Below, in pieces: positions 1 through 8,344 of a DNA stretch of 42,042 nucleotides. Position 1 is the first letter of the stretch, and every line of letters starts with the position of its first letter. The notes beneath the pieces are model-generated. The model made no database searches. It was not told the DNA's origin and saw only the letters and a list, made by a program, of their open reading frames with translations. A program made the position numbers and the translations under genes. The stretch comes from Enhydrobacter aerosaccus (lineage in GTDB: Bacteria; Pseudomonadota; Alphaproteobacteria; Reyranellales; Reyranellaceae): assembly GCA_903915535.1 (NCBI GenBank), contig CAIWTJ010000295.1:1-42042 (forward strand), in the 5' to 3' direction.

Positions 1-1
1 C

Positions 2-745
2 CGCATCCATCTCGTGCACTACGACTCCAACGACGTCGAAAGCCTGCTCGCCGCCGCCAAGACGGTCGACGGCGACATCGCGGGCGTGATCGCGTCCGCC
101 GTCAAGCACGACTACGGCAAGGACCAGGAGCTGCCGACAAAGGCCTTCGCCCAAGCCGTACGCAAACTGTGCGATGACACGGGCGCGGCGCTGATCCTCG
201 ACGATGTACGCGCGGGCTTCCGCCTCGATCTCGCCGGCAGCTGGCAAACGGTCGGCGTGAAGCCCGATCTCGCGGCCTACTCCAAGGCGATCGCCAACGG
301 CTATACGCTGGCGGCCGTCACCGGCGCCAACAAGTTCCGCGACGCTGCCTCCACGGTCTTCATGACCGGCTCCTTCTGGTGCGGTGCGGCCTCGATGGCG
401 GCGGCGCTGAAGACGCTCGAGATCTTCCAGCGCGACAACACGATCGCGCGCATCGAGGCTCTCGGCAATCGGCTGCGCGACGGACTCAACGCGCAAGCCA
501 AATCGCACGGGCTTGTGCTGAAGCAGACCGGCCCGGCGCAGATGCCGACCGTGCTGTTCGCGGATGACGCCAATGTCGAGAAGGGCCGCCTGTTCACCCA
601 GGAAGCGTTGCGCGGCGGCGCGTGGCTGCATCCGCAGCACAACATGTTCCTGTCGTCGGCACACACCGAAGCCGACATCGACAAGGCGCTGCAGGCGACC
701 GACAGCGCCATGGCCGTCGTGAAGAAGAGCTTCGGGCGAGATTAA
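2..745 (+). CDS. Class III aminotransferase, glutamate-1-semialdehyde aminomutase-like (5' truncated)
   Basis: C-terminal 247 codons of a PLP-dependent fold-type I enzyme; the reading frame is open to the window edge, so the true start lies upstream. The motif LILDDVRAGFR contains the Asp that contacts the PLP pyridine nitrogen. The segment AYSKAIANGY carries the probable Schiff-base Lys. A Gly/Ala-rich FMTGSFWCGAASMAAAL stretch follows, as in glutamate-1-semialdehyde 2,1-aminomutase relatives. Members of this branch move amino groups between or within small substrates, but the substrate cannot be read here because the N-terminal half is missing. The gene converges on the HU-like gene, with a hairpin between them. 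A catabolic aminotransferase is as likely as a haem-pathway enzyme. Confidence 0.85.
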   Translation, partial: RIHLVHYDSNDVESLLAAAKTVDGDIAGVIASAVKHDYGKDQELPTKAFAQAVRKLCDDTGAALILDDVRAGFRLDLAGSWQTVGVKPDLAAYSKAIANGYTLAAVTGANKFRDAASTVFMTGSFWCGAASMAAALKTLEIFQRDNTIARIEALGNRLRDGLNAQAKSHGLVLKQTGPAQMPTVLFADDANVEKGRLFTQEALRGGAWLHPQHNMFLSSAHTEADIDKALQATDSAMAVVKKSFGRD

Positions 746-763
746 AATCCGGACAAAGAAAAA

Positions 764-790
764 GGCGGGCCGATTTTCATCGGGCCCGCC
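764..790 (-). terminator. Intrinsic terminator of the HU-like gene
   Basis: A GC-rich stem (GGCGGGCC plus GAT pairing with ATC plus GGCCCGCC, one bulged G) closes a short T/C loop. On the minus strand it is followed by a T-rich run, the complement of AAAGAAAAA at 755-763. It lies 23 bp past the stop of the minus-strand HU-like gene. The plus-strand side has no clear T-tract, so any stop for the aminotransferase transcript would be weaker. Confidence 0.75.
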
Positions 791-812
791 CTGATCTTCC
801 GTAGAAAGCGAG

Positions 813-1127
813 TTAGATCGCTTCCTTCAGATCCTTGGCGACGCGGAAGGCGACCTTCTTCGACGCCTTGATCTTGATGGCTTCGCCCGTCGCCGGGTTA
901 CGGCCCATGCGCGCCGGACGATTGCGCACCTGAAGGATGCCGAGGCCCGTGATGCGGACCTTGTTGCCCTTCTTGAGGTGCTTCACGACGAGGCCGACGA
1001 AATCGTCGAGGCAGCCGGTCGCGTCCTTCTTCGTCATGCCAGTCTTCTCAGCCAGCTCGGCCGCGACCTTCGAGAGCGGAACGGTCGGTACGGTAGGCTT
1101 CTTTGCAGCTGCAGTTGGTGTTGCCAT
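813..1127 (-). CDS. HU family DNA-binding protein
   Basis: 104 residues. Family members form dimers that bend and compact DNA in the nucleoid. After an Ala/Thr/Pro/Lys-rich N-terminal tail of about 17 residues comes the helical dimerisation part (about 18-50). The beta-arm follows with GLGILQVRNRPARMGRNPATGE (residues about 61-82), whose RNPATGE tip holds the minor-groove Pro, then a basic C-terminal strand. The ATG at 1127 is preferred over a start at 1193 because the upstream extension lacks HU character and the remaining length fits the family (usually about 90 aa). The tail makes it slightly longer than typical HU. A good intrinsic terminator follows. It is divergent from the thioesterase-like gene across 156 bp that should hold both promoters. 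Confidence 0.93.
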   Translation of the reverse strand: MATPTAAAKKPTVPTVPLSKVAAELAEKTGMTKKDATGCLDDFVGLVVKHLKKGNKVRITGLGILQVRNRPARMGRNPATGEAIKIKASKKVAFRVAKDLKEAI

Positions 1128-1283
1128 AGTGAGGGGTCCCTTACATTTTTTCGTTTCGCCGGCTTCTTCTGACGCCCCAGTCGATGCCGACAAAAGCTAG
1201 GTTTATCCACGTTTCCGCTGCCCGCAAGAGCCGAACACGCAAAAAATGTCGATTTCTGTGGCTTTTTCGGCCATTTGAGGCCG

Positions 1284-2174
1284 ATGACCGACCTTCGACC
1301 GACCTACGCCACCGCCGTGAACACCTGGCAGTGCGATGAAAACGACCATTTGAACGTCCAGTTCTATACCGAGTTCGGCCACGAGGCCTCGGCCCATCTG
1401 ATGACGTCCCTGGGACTGGGCCGCCGCGCGCAGGCCGCCGGAGGCCTCTCGGTGAGGGCGATTTCCGATCACCTCCGCTACCTGCGCGAGTTCAGAGTCA
1501 TCGACCCGGTCGCGGTGCGCTCCGCTCCCGTCGAGGTCGGCGAACGCCATATCGTCGTCTATCACGAGGTGCGCAATTCCGGCGACGATACGCTCGCCGC
1601 AACCGTGCGGCGGCATATTCTGAGCGACAAGCCGTGGCCCGCTTCCTTCCGTTCAGCGGCCGAAGCGGCCTGCATCGAGCTGCCTGTTACGGCCAGGCCG
1701 CGCGGCATCACCGGCGTGGCGCTGCCCGACCTGTCCCTTGCCGATTCAGACCGCGTCGGTTTGATCGAAGTCGGTCGCGGCACCGTAAAGCCCTTCGAAT
1801 GCGACGAGAACGGCGAGATGCTGCCGCGTCACCAGACCGGGCGCTACTCCGACGGCGCGCCGATCGTGTGGAACCGCATGGGCTTCGATCGCGCCGCCAT
1901 GCAGGAACGCCAGGAAGGCTCCGTCGTGGTCGAGATGATGCAGTATTATCGCCGGCCGCTCTCGCCTGGCGACGCGGTGATCGTGATGAGCGGCCTTGCC
2001 GACCATTCCGACAAGACCATTCGCCTTGCCCATTTCCTGTTCGAGGCCGAGACCGGCACGCTTGCTGCTTGTGCCGAGGCGGTGGGCGTGAAGTTCGACC
2101 AGAAGGTCCGCAAGGTGATGGCATTCTCCGAACGCGAACGCGCCCTGCTGGCCGACCGCAAACTCCGCTGGTGA
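1284..2174 (+). CDS. Thioesterase-like double-hotdog protein
   Basis: 296 residues made of two hotdog-like halves. The first half has NTWQCDENDHLNVQFYTEFGHEAS, the Asp-x-x-x-H/N-Asn type active-site strand of 4-hydroxybenzoyl-CoA-type thioesterases, ending near residue 120. The second half (about 170-285) contains VEMMQYYRRPLSPGDAVIVMSG and a final hotdog sheet. Family members hydrolyse acyl-CoA thioesters in the cytoplasm; the acyl group here is unknown. The ATG at 1284 is chosen because TTGAGG at 1275-1280 looks like its ribosome binding site, whereas a TTG start at 1275 would lie inside that site. It is followed 10 bp later by the AtzG-like gene and the amidase, so the three are probably one transcript. 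Confidence 0.8.
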   Translation: MTDLRPTYATAVNTWQCDENDHLNVQFYTEFGHEASAHLMTSLGLGRRAQAAGGLSVRAISDHLRYLREFRVIDPVAVRSAPVEVGERHIVVYHEVRNSGDDTLAATVRRHILSDKPWPASFRSAAEAACIELPVTARPRGITGVALPDLSLADSDRVGLIEVGRGTVKPFECDENGEMLPRHQTGRYSDGAPIVWNRMGFDRAAMQERQEGSVVVEMMQYYRRPLSPGDAVIVMSGLADHSDKTIRLAHFLFEAETGTLAACAEAVGVKFDQKVRKVMAFSERERALLADRKLRW

Positions 2175-2184
2175 GGAGACCGAG

Positions 2185-2382
2185 ATGGACGAGAAGACGA
2201 AGACTGCCGCCGGCATCGCCGCCGGCCTGCAGGGTATGAAATACGACGACAAGCGGCTGGCCGAACTCGCCGCCGAAGTCGAGATCCTGAACGACGCGGT
2301 GCGCAAGGCCGCCGCGGCGCGCCTCACCTTCGACGACGATCCCGCGGCGTTCGCCAGCGTCATGGCGAAAGAGGGCAAGTGA
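2185..2382 (+). CDS. Small GatC/AtzG-like amidase partner
   Basis: 65-residue, Ala-rich, mostly helical acidic protein. It lies 10 bp after the thioesterase-like gene and its TGA shares one base with the ATG of the amidase, so translation of the two is probably coupled. Short helical proteins encoded directly before amidase-signature enzymes are known as GatC (with GatA) and AtzG (with AtzE), where the small subunit wraps around the amidase and stabilises it. The length and the AEVEILNDAVRKAAAAR central helix fit that pattern. The family call rests mainly on context and size, since no signature residue settles it. A GAGGAGA-type ribosome binding site is visible just upstream (GAGGAGACCGAG before the ATG). 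Confidence 0.6.
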   Translation: MDEKTKTAAGIAAGLQGMKYDDKRLAELAAEVEILNDAVRKAAAARLTFDDDPAAFASVMAKEGK

Positions 2383-3803
2383 TGCGCAACGAAGACCTCG
2401 CGCTGGAAGATCTCAGCGCCATCGCCGACGCCATCGCCCAAGGCCGCATCACCTCGGTCGAGGCGACCGAAGCCTGCCTCGCGCGGATAGAAATCTGGCA
2501 GCCGCGCACCAACGCCTTCCTGCGCGTCTACAAGGACAAGGCGCTGGCCCAGGCGCGCGCGATGGATGCCGAGCTCAAGGCCGGCAAGCGGCGCGGGCCG
2601 TTGCACGGCGTGCCGATGGCGCACAAGGACATGTATTACCGCAAGGGCGAGCTCTCGACCGGCGGCAGCGCGATCCGCAAGGACTGGACGGCGCCCGTGA
2701 CCGCAACCGTGCTCGAGAAGCTCGATGCCGCGGGCGTGGTCGAGCTGGGCTTCCTCAACATGGCTGAGTTCGCCGCCGGCCCCACCGGGCACAACGTGCA
2801 CCACGGCAATGCCAAGAACCCCTGGGACGAAACGCGCGTCACCGGCGGATCGTCGAGCGGCTCGGGCGCCTCGGTGGCGGCGCGCATGACCTTCGGCGCG
2901 CTGGGCTCCGACACCGGCGGCTCGATCCGCCTGCCGGCCGCCGCCTGCGGCGTGGTCGGCATGAAGGCGACCTACGGCCGCGTGAGCCGCGCGGGCGCAG
3001 TCGCGCGCTCGTGGACGCTCGACCATGTCGGGCCCCTCACCCGCACCGTGCGCGACAATGCCCGCATGCTGGCCGCGATCGCGGGCTACGATCCCAACGA
3101 CTCGACCACCAGCGAGAAACCGGTGCCCGATTACGAGGCGCTGCTGGACGGCGGCGTCGCGGGTCTGCGAATCGGCCTCGCGCTGCCCAACGACGGACCC
3201 GCGCCTCTCGACGCGAAGATCGGTGCCGCCATCCAGGCCGCGGCCGACACGCTGGGCAAGCTCGGCGCCAGGATCACCATGGCCAAGCTGCCGGATTTCA
3301 CCGCGCTCTATCGCTGCGCCGAAGTCATGGTGAAGTGCGAGGCCGCCGCCATGCACCGGCCGTGGATGGAAAAGACGCCCGAGCTCTACGCCAACCAGGT
3401 GCGCACGCGCATGGAGGCGGGCTTCTTCATTCCGGCGACCCAGTACATCGATGCGCTTCGCCTGCGCGCGCACTTCGTGACGGAGTTCCTCAGCGTAGCG
3501 ATGGACGGCGTCGATGCCGTGCTGCTGCCGGCGATCCCGTTTCCCATCCCGACGCTCGAGGAGACCGACACCGAGAACAAGGGCGGCCCCGCCGTGCTCA
3601 AGATGGTGGCGGGCTTCACCGGCCTCACGCGGCCGTTCAATACGCTCGGTATCCCCGCGCTGTCGGTGCCGTGCGGCTTCGACGGGAACGGCGCGCCGAT
3701 CGGCATGCAGCTCGTGGGACGGCCGTTCGACGAGGCGATGCTCTATCGCATCGGCCACGCCTACCAGGGCGCGACCGACCATCACAGGAAAGTGCCGGTC
3801 TAG
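2382..3803 (+). CDS. Amidase (amidase signature family)
   Basis: 473 residues, normal length for the family. The Ser-cisSer-Lys triad can be placed at Lys82 (GVPMAHKD), Ser157 (GGSSSGSG) and Ser181 (GSDTGGSIR); the 24-residue spacing between the two serines matches the family. The enzyme hydrolyses a carboxamide to acid and ammonia in the cytoplasm. The AtzE/GatA-like fold and the small partner upstream suggest a two-subunit amidase acting on a urea-, biuret- or amide-type compound, but the substrate is not determinable from sequence. The ATG at 2382 overlaps the previous stop and is preferred over GTG at 2379. It is too poorly linked to gatB-type genes to be called GatA. Confidence 0.9.
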   Translation: MRNEDLALEDLSAIADAIAQGRITSVEATEACLARIEIWQPRTNAFLRVYKDKALAQARAMDAELKAGKRRGPLHGVPMAHKDMYYRKGELSTGGSAIRKDWTAPVTATVLEKLDAAGVVELGFLNMAEFAAGPTGHNVHHGNAKNPWDETRVTGGSSSGSGASVAARMTFGALGSDTGGSIRLPAAACGVVGMKATYGRVSRAGAVARSWTLDHVGPLTRTVRDNARMLAAIAGYDPNDSTTSEKPVPDYEALLDGGVAGLRIGLALPNDGPAPLDAKIGAAIQAAADTLGKLGARITMAKLPDFTALYRCAEVMVKCEAAAMHRPWMEKTPELYANQVRTRMEAGFFIPATQYIDALRLRAHFVTEFLSVAMDGVDAVLLPAIPFPIPTLEETDTENKGGPAVLKMVAGFTGLTRPFNTLGIPALSVPCGFDGNGAPIGMQLVGRPFDEAMLYRIGHAYQGATDHHRKVPV

Positions 3804-3821
3804 CGTCTACTCGATGACCTC

Positions 3822-3842
3822 GGTGATTGTCATTCAATCACC
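3822..3842. terminator. Hairpin between convergent genes, possible terminator
   Basis: Perfect 8-bp inverted repeat GGTGATTG / CAATCACC with a 5-base loop TCATT, 18 bp after the amidase stop and overlapping the last codons of the convergent binding-protein gene. There is no T-tract on either side, so Rho-independent function is uncertain. Confidence 0.35.
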
Positions 3843-4795
3843 TCGTCGGCCACGCTGACCATGGTCTGCGGCAACTCGATACCCAGCGACCGGGCCGTCC
3901 TGAGATTGACCGAGAGGTCGAACTCGGCCGGCTGCTGCACCGGCAGGTCGGCTGCGCGCGCGCCCTTCAGCAAGCGGTCGATGTAGTCGGCCGCGCGCCT
4001 GAACTGATCGGCATAGTCGACGCCGTAGGACATCAGGCCGCCCGCCGCGGTGAAGGTCCGGTTGAAGTAGATCACCGGCATGCGACGGCGCGCCGCCGCG
4101 GCCACGATGGCGCGGCGATGCACGAGATTGAAGAGATCGGGCAATGCCACCGCGCCGTCGGTGGCGGCCAGCGCCGCCCCGATCGCCCCATCGTCGCCGC
4201 ACGGCGCGGGCTGCGGCACGATGCCGACCGACGGCGCCGACTTTTCGATCGCCCGCACCATCAAGCCCGCGAACGGCGCGGTCTCGGGATTGAACAGCAC
4301 GGCCACGCGCGAGACCTTCGGCCTCACCTGGCTCAGCAGCTCCATCCACTTGCCCGCCATCGCGGGATCGAAGTCGGTGAAGCCGGTCACGGTGCCGCCC
4401 GGATGGGCGAGGCTTTCGACCATGCCCTGTCCCACCGGATCGGTGACGATCGTGAACACGATGGGGATCGCGCCTGCCTTGGGCCGCAGGGCTTTCACCG
4501 AAGGCGTGCCTTGGGCCACCAGCGCGGCCGGCTTGAGCGCCACAAGCTCGGCCGCATGGCGTTCGAACAGCGCCGGCGTTCCGTCCGCCCAACGCCAAAC
4601 GATTTCGAGATTGGCGCCGAGCGTCCAGCCGCGCGCGTTCAGGCCCTGAGTGAGCGCGGTGATATAGTCCGAAGCGCCGGGATCGTTCTCGCTATAGCCC
4701 ATCAGCACCCCGATGCGCCGCACCGGGCCCTGCGCAAGCGCGGGCGTCGACGCCAGCGCCGTCGCAAGGGTTGCGAGAAGCCGGCGTCGGCGCAT
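3830..4795 (-). CDS. ABC transporter substrate-binding protein (ABC_sub_bind, TrpX-like)
   Basis: 321 residues. The Sec signal peptide has an Arg-rich start (MRRRR), a hydrophobic core and a likely cleavage after TPALA (about residue 21). The mature part is a type I periplasmic binding fold opening with RRIGVLMGY and containing VTDPVGQGMVESLAHPGGTVTGFTDF, a hallmark of the ABC_sub_bind/TrpX family. The ligand is unknown; some relatives bind tryptophan. The gene starts 4 bp after the aldehyde dehydrogenase stop and has no strong ribosome binding site of its own, so coupled expression is likely. No permease or ATPase gene is adjacent, which is common for this family in alphaproteobacteria and leaves its transporter unknown. 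Confidence 0.88.
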   Translation of the reverse strand: MRRRRLLATLATALASTPALAQGPVRRIGVLMGYSENDPGASDYITALTQGLNARGWTLGANLEIVWRWADGTPALFERHAAELVALKPAALVAQGTPSVKALRPKAGAIPIVFTIVTDPVGQGMVESLAHPGGTVTGFTDFDPAMAGKWMELLSQVRPKVSRVAVLFNPETAPFAGLMVRAIEKSAPSVGIVPQPAPCGDDGAIGAALAATDGAVALPDLFNLVHRRAIVAAAARRRMPVIYFNRTFTAAGGLMSYGVDYADQFRRAADYIDRLLKGARAADLPVQQPAEFDLSVNLRTARSLGIELPQTMVSVADEVIE

Positions 4796-4799
4796 CGCG

Positions 4800-6296
4800 C
4801 TAGACGGCGAGATTGACCGTCACGCTCTTCTTCTGCGTGAAGCTGTCGAGCATGCCCTCGAGCGAGAACTCCTTGCCGAGGCCCGACTGCTTGAAGCCGC
4901 CGTAGGACATGCCGGGGGTCTGGCCGCCGCCCTGGTTGACCTGCACCCAGCCCGACTCGATGGCGTGCGCGGCGCGCAGGCCCTTGCCGATGTCGTGCGT
5001 CCAGACGTAGGCCGCGAGGCCGTAATGGCTCTCGTTGGCCATGCGGATCGCCTCGGCCTCGTCGCTCCAGCGGATCGCCACCAGGACCGGCCCGAAGATC
5101 TCTTCGCGCGCCAGCCTCCAGTCGTTGGAGCGATCGGCGAACACGGTCGGCATGGTGAAGTAGCCTTCCGACAGCGGGCCGGACTTGGGCGGCAGGCCGC
5201 CGAACACCAGCTTGGCGTCGGAGCGGTCGAGGCCGTCCTGCACGTACTTGCAGACCTTGGTGTACTGCTTGTTGTTGATGATCGAGCCGATGTCGCTCGC
5301 CTCGTCGAGCGGATCGCCGATCTTGAGTGCCGTCACCTTCTTCTCGAGCTTCTTCAGGAAGCTGTCGAAGATGTCCTCGTGCAGGAACATGCGCGAGCCC
5401 GCCGTGCAGCTCTGGCTCTGGCGGGTGAACCGCATCGCGTTGATGATGCCGTCCACTGCCCAATCCTCGTCGGCGTCGGGATAGACGATCGAGGGGCTCT
5501 TGCCGCCCAGTTCGAGCGACACCGGCACGATGCGGTCGGCGGCCGCGCGCATGATGATCTTGCCGACCTCGGTCGAACCGGTGAACGAGAGCTTGCGGAT
5601 CTTCGGATGGTTGGCGAGCGCGCCGCCGCACTCCTCACCGTAGCCCGTGATGACGTTCAGCACGCCCGGCGGCACGAACTCGTTGCAGATGTCGGACATC
5701 ATCAGCACTGCGAGCGGTGCGTCCTCGGCCGCCTTCATGACCAGCACGTTGCCGGCGCAGAGCGCGGGCGCGATCTTGAGCGCGCCCAGCATCACCGGCG
5801 CGTTCCACGGGATGATGGCGCCCACGATGCCGATCGGCTCGCGGCGCGTGTAGGAGAGCACGCTCTCGCCCAGCGGCACGGTCTCGCCCTTCAGCTCGCC
5901 CGCGAGGCCGCCGAAATAGCGGAAGATGTCGGCGGCCAGCTTGGCCTCGCCGCGCGCCTGGGTGCGCAGCGCATTGCCGGTCTCCATGGCGATGGTGCGG
6001 GCCATCTCCTCGACGCGCGCTTCCATCGCCTCGGCGATCCTGAGCAGCAGCTTGCCGCGCTCGCGCGGGACGACGTTCTTCCACGCCGGGAAGGCCTTCT
6101 CGGCCGCCGTCACCGCCATCTCGACGTCGGCCGCCGCCGCGCGGGGCACTTCGGCCACCGCGATCCGCTTGCCGGGATTCTCGATGGCGATGATCTGGCC
6201 CGAGGCGCTGCCGATCCACTTGCCGCCGATCAACTGGCCCTTGGGCTGATAGGTGCCGGGGGCCGGGCTGAGCTTGGTGGGCGTGATCGTATCCAT
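4800..6296 (-). CDS. NAD(P)-dependent aldehyde dehydrogenase
   Basis: 498 residues, normal length. Catalytic residues are visible: Asn165 (IIPWNAP), Glu262 (LELGGKSP) and the nucleophile Cys297 (SQSCTAGSR). FTGSTEVG at about 238-245 lines the cofactor site. It oxidises an aldehyde to the carboxylate with NAD(P)+ in the cytoplasm. It most resembles the broad betaine/phenylacetaldehyde-type branch, but the substrate cannot be fixed. A GGAGGA ribosome binding site lies 9 bp upstream of the ATG. The ABC_sub_bind gene follows within 4 bp, so the pair forms an operon that may link uptake and oxidation of one compound (inference). Confidence 0.93.
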   Translation of the reverse strand: MDTITPTKLSPAPGTYQPKGQLIGGKWIGSASGQIIAIENPGKRIAVAEVPRAAAADVEMAVTAAEKAFPAWKNVVPRERGKLLLRIAEAMEARVEEMARTIAMETGNALRTQARGEAKLAADIFRYFGGLAGELKGETVPLGESVLSYTRREPIGIVGAIIPWNAPVMLGALKIAPALCAGNVLVMKAAEDAPLAVLMMSDICNEFVPPGVLNVITGYGEECGGALANHPKIRKLSFTGSTEVGKIIMRAAADRIVPVSLELGGKSPSIVYPDADEDWAVDGIINAMRFTRQSQSCTAGSRMFLHEDIFDSFLKKLEKKVTALKIGDPLDEASDIGSIINNKQYTKVCKYVQDGLDRSDAKLVFGGLPPKSGPLSEGYFTMPTVFADRSNDWRLAREEIFGPVLVAIRWSDEAEAIRMANESHYGLAAYVWTHDIGKGLRAAHAIESGWVQVNQGGGQTPGMSYGGFKQSGLGKEFSLEGMLDSFTQKKSVTVNLAV

Positions 6297-6360
6297 GGAC
6301 GTCTTCCTCCGAATTTCGCGAGGGCCGGAGTTTGGCCCGCACGGAAGCCCGGAACAAGAG

Positions 6361-6375
6361 CGCCCGAAGCGGGCG
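6361..6375 (-). terminator. Short GC hairpin after the small membrane protein gene
   Basis: CGCCCG / CGGGCG stem of 6 bp with a 3-base loop, 2 bp past the stop of the minus-strand gene and followed on that strand by CTCTTGTT. A second hairpin, GGGCC / GGCCC, sits at 6322-6338. Either could end transcription before the aldehyde dehydrogenase gene, but the T-tract is weak. Confidence 0.4.
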
Positions 6376-6376
6376 A

Positions 6377-6730
6377 TCAGGCCTTGGGCGTCGCCAGGAT
6401 CTCGGCGCAGGCGCGCGCGACGTCGGTATCGGTGGTCTTGCTGCCGGGCATCAGGGCGAAGCCGCTCTTCTCGACCATCGTGCCGCGGTCCCAGGTGCTG
6501 GCCTTGGCGAGCTCGGCCAGCTTGGCGGCGGCATCGCCCTGCGCGCGGAAGCGGTCGACGCAGATCGGCGCGAGGGCCGCGACCGTGGCGTCGTGCGCAG
6601 CGGTGGCCGACTGCTTCGTGGACGTGCCGCCGGTCACCCAGCCGCCCCAGGAGAAGCCGACGATCATGGCGGCGACGGCGCCGACGAACGCGCCCTGGAT
6701 CCAGGGCTTCGTGTTGACTGGCATATTCAT
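6377..6730 (-). CDS. Small protein with one membrane segment, function unknown
   Basis: 117 residues from the ATG at 6730. That start is favoured because AAGGA lies about 9 bp upstream, whereas a longer frame back to 6835 is Arg-rich and unlike protein. One transmembrane segment, WIQGAFVGAVAAMIVGFSWGGW (about 10-30), is followed by an Ala-rich soluble domain of about 85 residues with two Cys (in APICVDRF and VARACAEIL) and the phrase WDRGTMVEKSGFALMPG. I do not recognise a named family. The topology suggests a membrane-anchored periplasmic domain. It sits between the VOC gene and the aldehyde dehydrogenase on the same strand but is separated from both by more than 80 bp. Confidence 0.75.
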   Translation of the reverse strand: MNMPVNTKPWIQGAFVGAVAAMIVGFSWGGWVTGGTSTKQSATAAHDATVAALAPICVDRFRAQGDAAAKLAELAKASTWDRGTMVEKSGFALMPGSKTTDTDVARACAEILATPKA

Positions 6731-6853
6731 GGTGAGAGTCCTTTGGTGGTCGCCTCTTCGGCGGGAGCGCACGACTCTCTCAGCCATCGCAGCCGGAGGA
6801 ACTCCTTGCCGATGGTCTGCAAAACCTACTCTCATATCGCGCAGGCGTCGAAG

Positions 6854-7306
6854 CTATTTCGCCTTCTTCCGGGCGGCCCTGGCACGCATCTTTTTCGCGG
6901 TCAGCTCGCCGTACTTCATGCCCTCGAGCTTGATCCCGTCGGGATCGAGGAAGAACACGGCGTAGTAATCCTCGTAGTATTCGCCCGCCGGGTCGACGAT
7001 CCGCACGCCATGCCCCTCGAGGAAGCCCTGTAGGGCATCCACGTCGCGCCGGCTCCGCAGCTCGAAGGCATAATGGTGCAGGCCGACGTCGCCGATACGG
7101 TATTTCTGGCGGCCCTCCGCCGGCGCGATCCAGTAGCGCGTTCTGCCGTTCGTCCAGCCGATCGTGTTCGGATATTCGTCCGAAACCTCGAAGCCCAGAT
7201 GCTCGAACAGCTTGCCGTAGAACTCCTTGGACTTCTTGTAGTCGCTGACCCTGATCGAAATGTGGTCAATGCCGACCACTTTCGAGGTGACGTTCGATGT
7301 GGGCAT
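6854..7306 (-). CDS. VOC-family (glyoxalase/bleomycin-resistance fold) protein
   Basis: 150 residues, one VOC domain built from two beta-alpha-beta-beta-beta modules. Candidate metal ligands sit in the expected places: His in GIDHISIRV (residue 14-15), His in LHHYAFEL and Glu in GIKLEGM. The C-terminus is a basic Lys/Arg/Ala tail. VOC enzymes use a divalent metal for isomerisation, dioxygenation or ring opening, or act as binding proteins; no specific reaction can be assigned. A GGGAGGA ribosome binding site precedes the ATG. The gene is divergent from the flavin oxidoreductase gene over only 30 bp, so the two promoters must overlap. Confidence 0.88.
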   Translation of the reverse strand: MPTSNVTSKVVGIDHISIRVSDYKKSKEFYGKLFEHLGFEVSDEYPNTIGWTNGRTRYWIAPAEGRQKYRIGDVGLHHYAFELRSRRDVDALQGFLEGHGVRIVDPAGEYYEDYYAVFFLDPDGIKLEGMKYGELTAKKMRARAARKKAK

Positions 7307-7336
7307 GGCGTCCTCCCGTCCCTACATTAACGCCGT

Positions 7337-8344
7337 ATGCGTCTCTCAGTTCTCGACCAATCGGTCGCCATCGCGGGCCGGCCCCAGGGCCAGTCCATCC
7401 GCAACACCGTGGCGCTCGCCCAGCACTGCGAAGCGCTGGGCTACGACCGCTTCTGGGTCTCCGAGCATCACAACCACCCCACGATTGTGGGCACCGCGCC
7501 CGAGATCGTGATGGCGGCGATCGCGGCCAAGACCGAGCGCATCCGCATCGGCAGCGCCGGGATCATGCTGCCGCACTACTCGGCCTTCAAGGTGGCGGAG
7601 GTGTTCCGCGTGCTCGACGCGCTGGCGCCCGGCCGCATCGACATGGGCCTCGGCCGCGCGCCGGGCTCCGACGGCCGCACCGCCTTCGCGCTCAATCCCA
7701 AGGCCAACGAGCGGCCCGAATACTTTCCCTCCGACGTGCGCGACCTCATGGCCTGGGTGCGGAACGAACCGCTCGTCGAAGGCCATCCCTTCGCCGCGCT
7801 GAAGGCGTTTCCTCAAGGCGACACCTCGCCGGAAGTCTGGATCCTGGGCAGCTCGGACTACGGCGCCCAGGTCGCGGCGCTGTTCGGCCTGCCGTATTGC
7901 TACGCCTGGTTCTTTTCCGACGGTGCCGGCGGCCAGCGCGCCATCGATCTCTACAAGCGCACTTACCGGCCGAGCGCGCGCCATCCCAAGCCGCATTCGG
8001 CGCTTTGCGTTCTGGCGCTCGCTGCGCCGACCATGGAAGAAGCGCAGTACCACTTCACGCCGCGCGCGCTGTCGCGCATCAACCGCGACAAGAACATCCT
8101 GGGACCGCTCGTGTCGCCTGACGAAGCAGCCGCCGCGCCGCTCGCACCGCACGAACAGGCGCGCATGGCGGAGTTCCGCAAGGACTCCTTCGTCGGCACC
8201 GGCCCCGAGGTGATGGGCCGCATCGAAGGGCTGCGCGATCAGGTCGGCGTCGATGAGATGGCCATCGTTACCTGGGCCTACGATGAGGAGGTGCGCCTCC
8301 AGAGCTACACCGAGCTCGCCAGGGCGGGCGGCTTCGCACCCTAA
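7337..8344 (+). CDS. LLM-class flavin-dependent oxidoreductase (MsnO8-like)
   Basis: 335 residues with the bacterial-luciferase TIM-barrel. The N-terminus is LSVLDQSV, followed by LGYDRFWVSEHHNHPTIVGTAPEI (about 35-58), the conserved SEHH segment of this branch. Further marks are RIRIGSAGIMLPHYS and RIDMGLGRAPGSD. Members use reduced flavin and oxygen, or F420 in other branches, for monooxygenation; the substrate is unknown. The ATG at 7337 fits the family start, although no strong ribosome binding site precedes it. Its stop overlaps the stop of the convergent MarR gene by 3 bp. Confidence 0.9.
   Translation: MRLSVLDQSVAIAGRPQGQSIRNTVALAQHCEALGYDRFWVSEHHNHPTIVGTAPEIVMAAIAAKTERIRIGSAGIMLPHYSAFKVAEVFRVLDALAPGRIDMGLGRAPGSDGRTAFALNPKANERPEYFPSDVRDLMAWVRNEPLVEGHPFAALKAFPQGDTSPEVWILGSSDYGAQVAALFGLPYCYAWFFSDGAGGQRAIDLYKRTYRPSARHPKPHSALCVLALAAPTMEEAQYHFTPRALSRINRDKNILGPLVSPDEAAAAPLAPHEQARMAEFRKDSFVGTGPEVMGRIEGLRDQVGVDEMAIVTWAYDEEVRLQSYTELARAGGFAP

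Noticed and set aside
1128..1283. Sigma-70 promoter for the HU-like gene (TTGCGG and GATAAA on the minus strand)
   Set aside because: The spacing between the two boxes is about 14 bp, too short; no better pair stands out by eye.
1746..3785. 679-codon minus-strand frame over the thioesterase-like and amidase genes
   Set aside because: Composition is Arg/His/Gly-rich without motifs; it mirrors the third-position G/C bias of the true plus-strand genes.
3011..3817. 268-codon Arg/His-rich plus frame inside the amidase
   Set aside because: Out-of-frame shadow; the amidase frame carries the Lys-Ser-Ser triad.
4713..6965. 750-codon plus-strand frame opposite the aldehyde dehydrogenase
   Set aside because: Antisense shadow with no domain pattern; the minus-strand enzyme has all catalytic residues.
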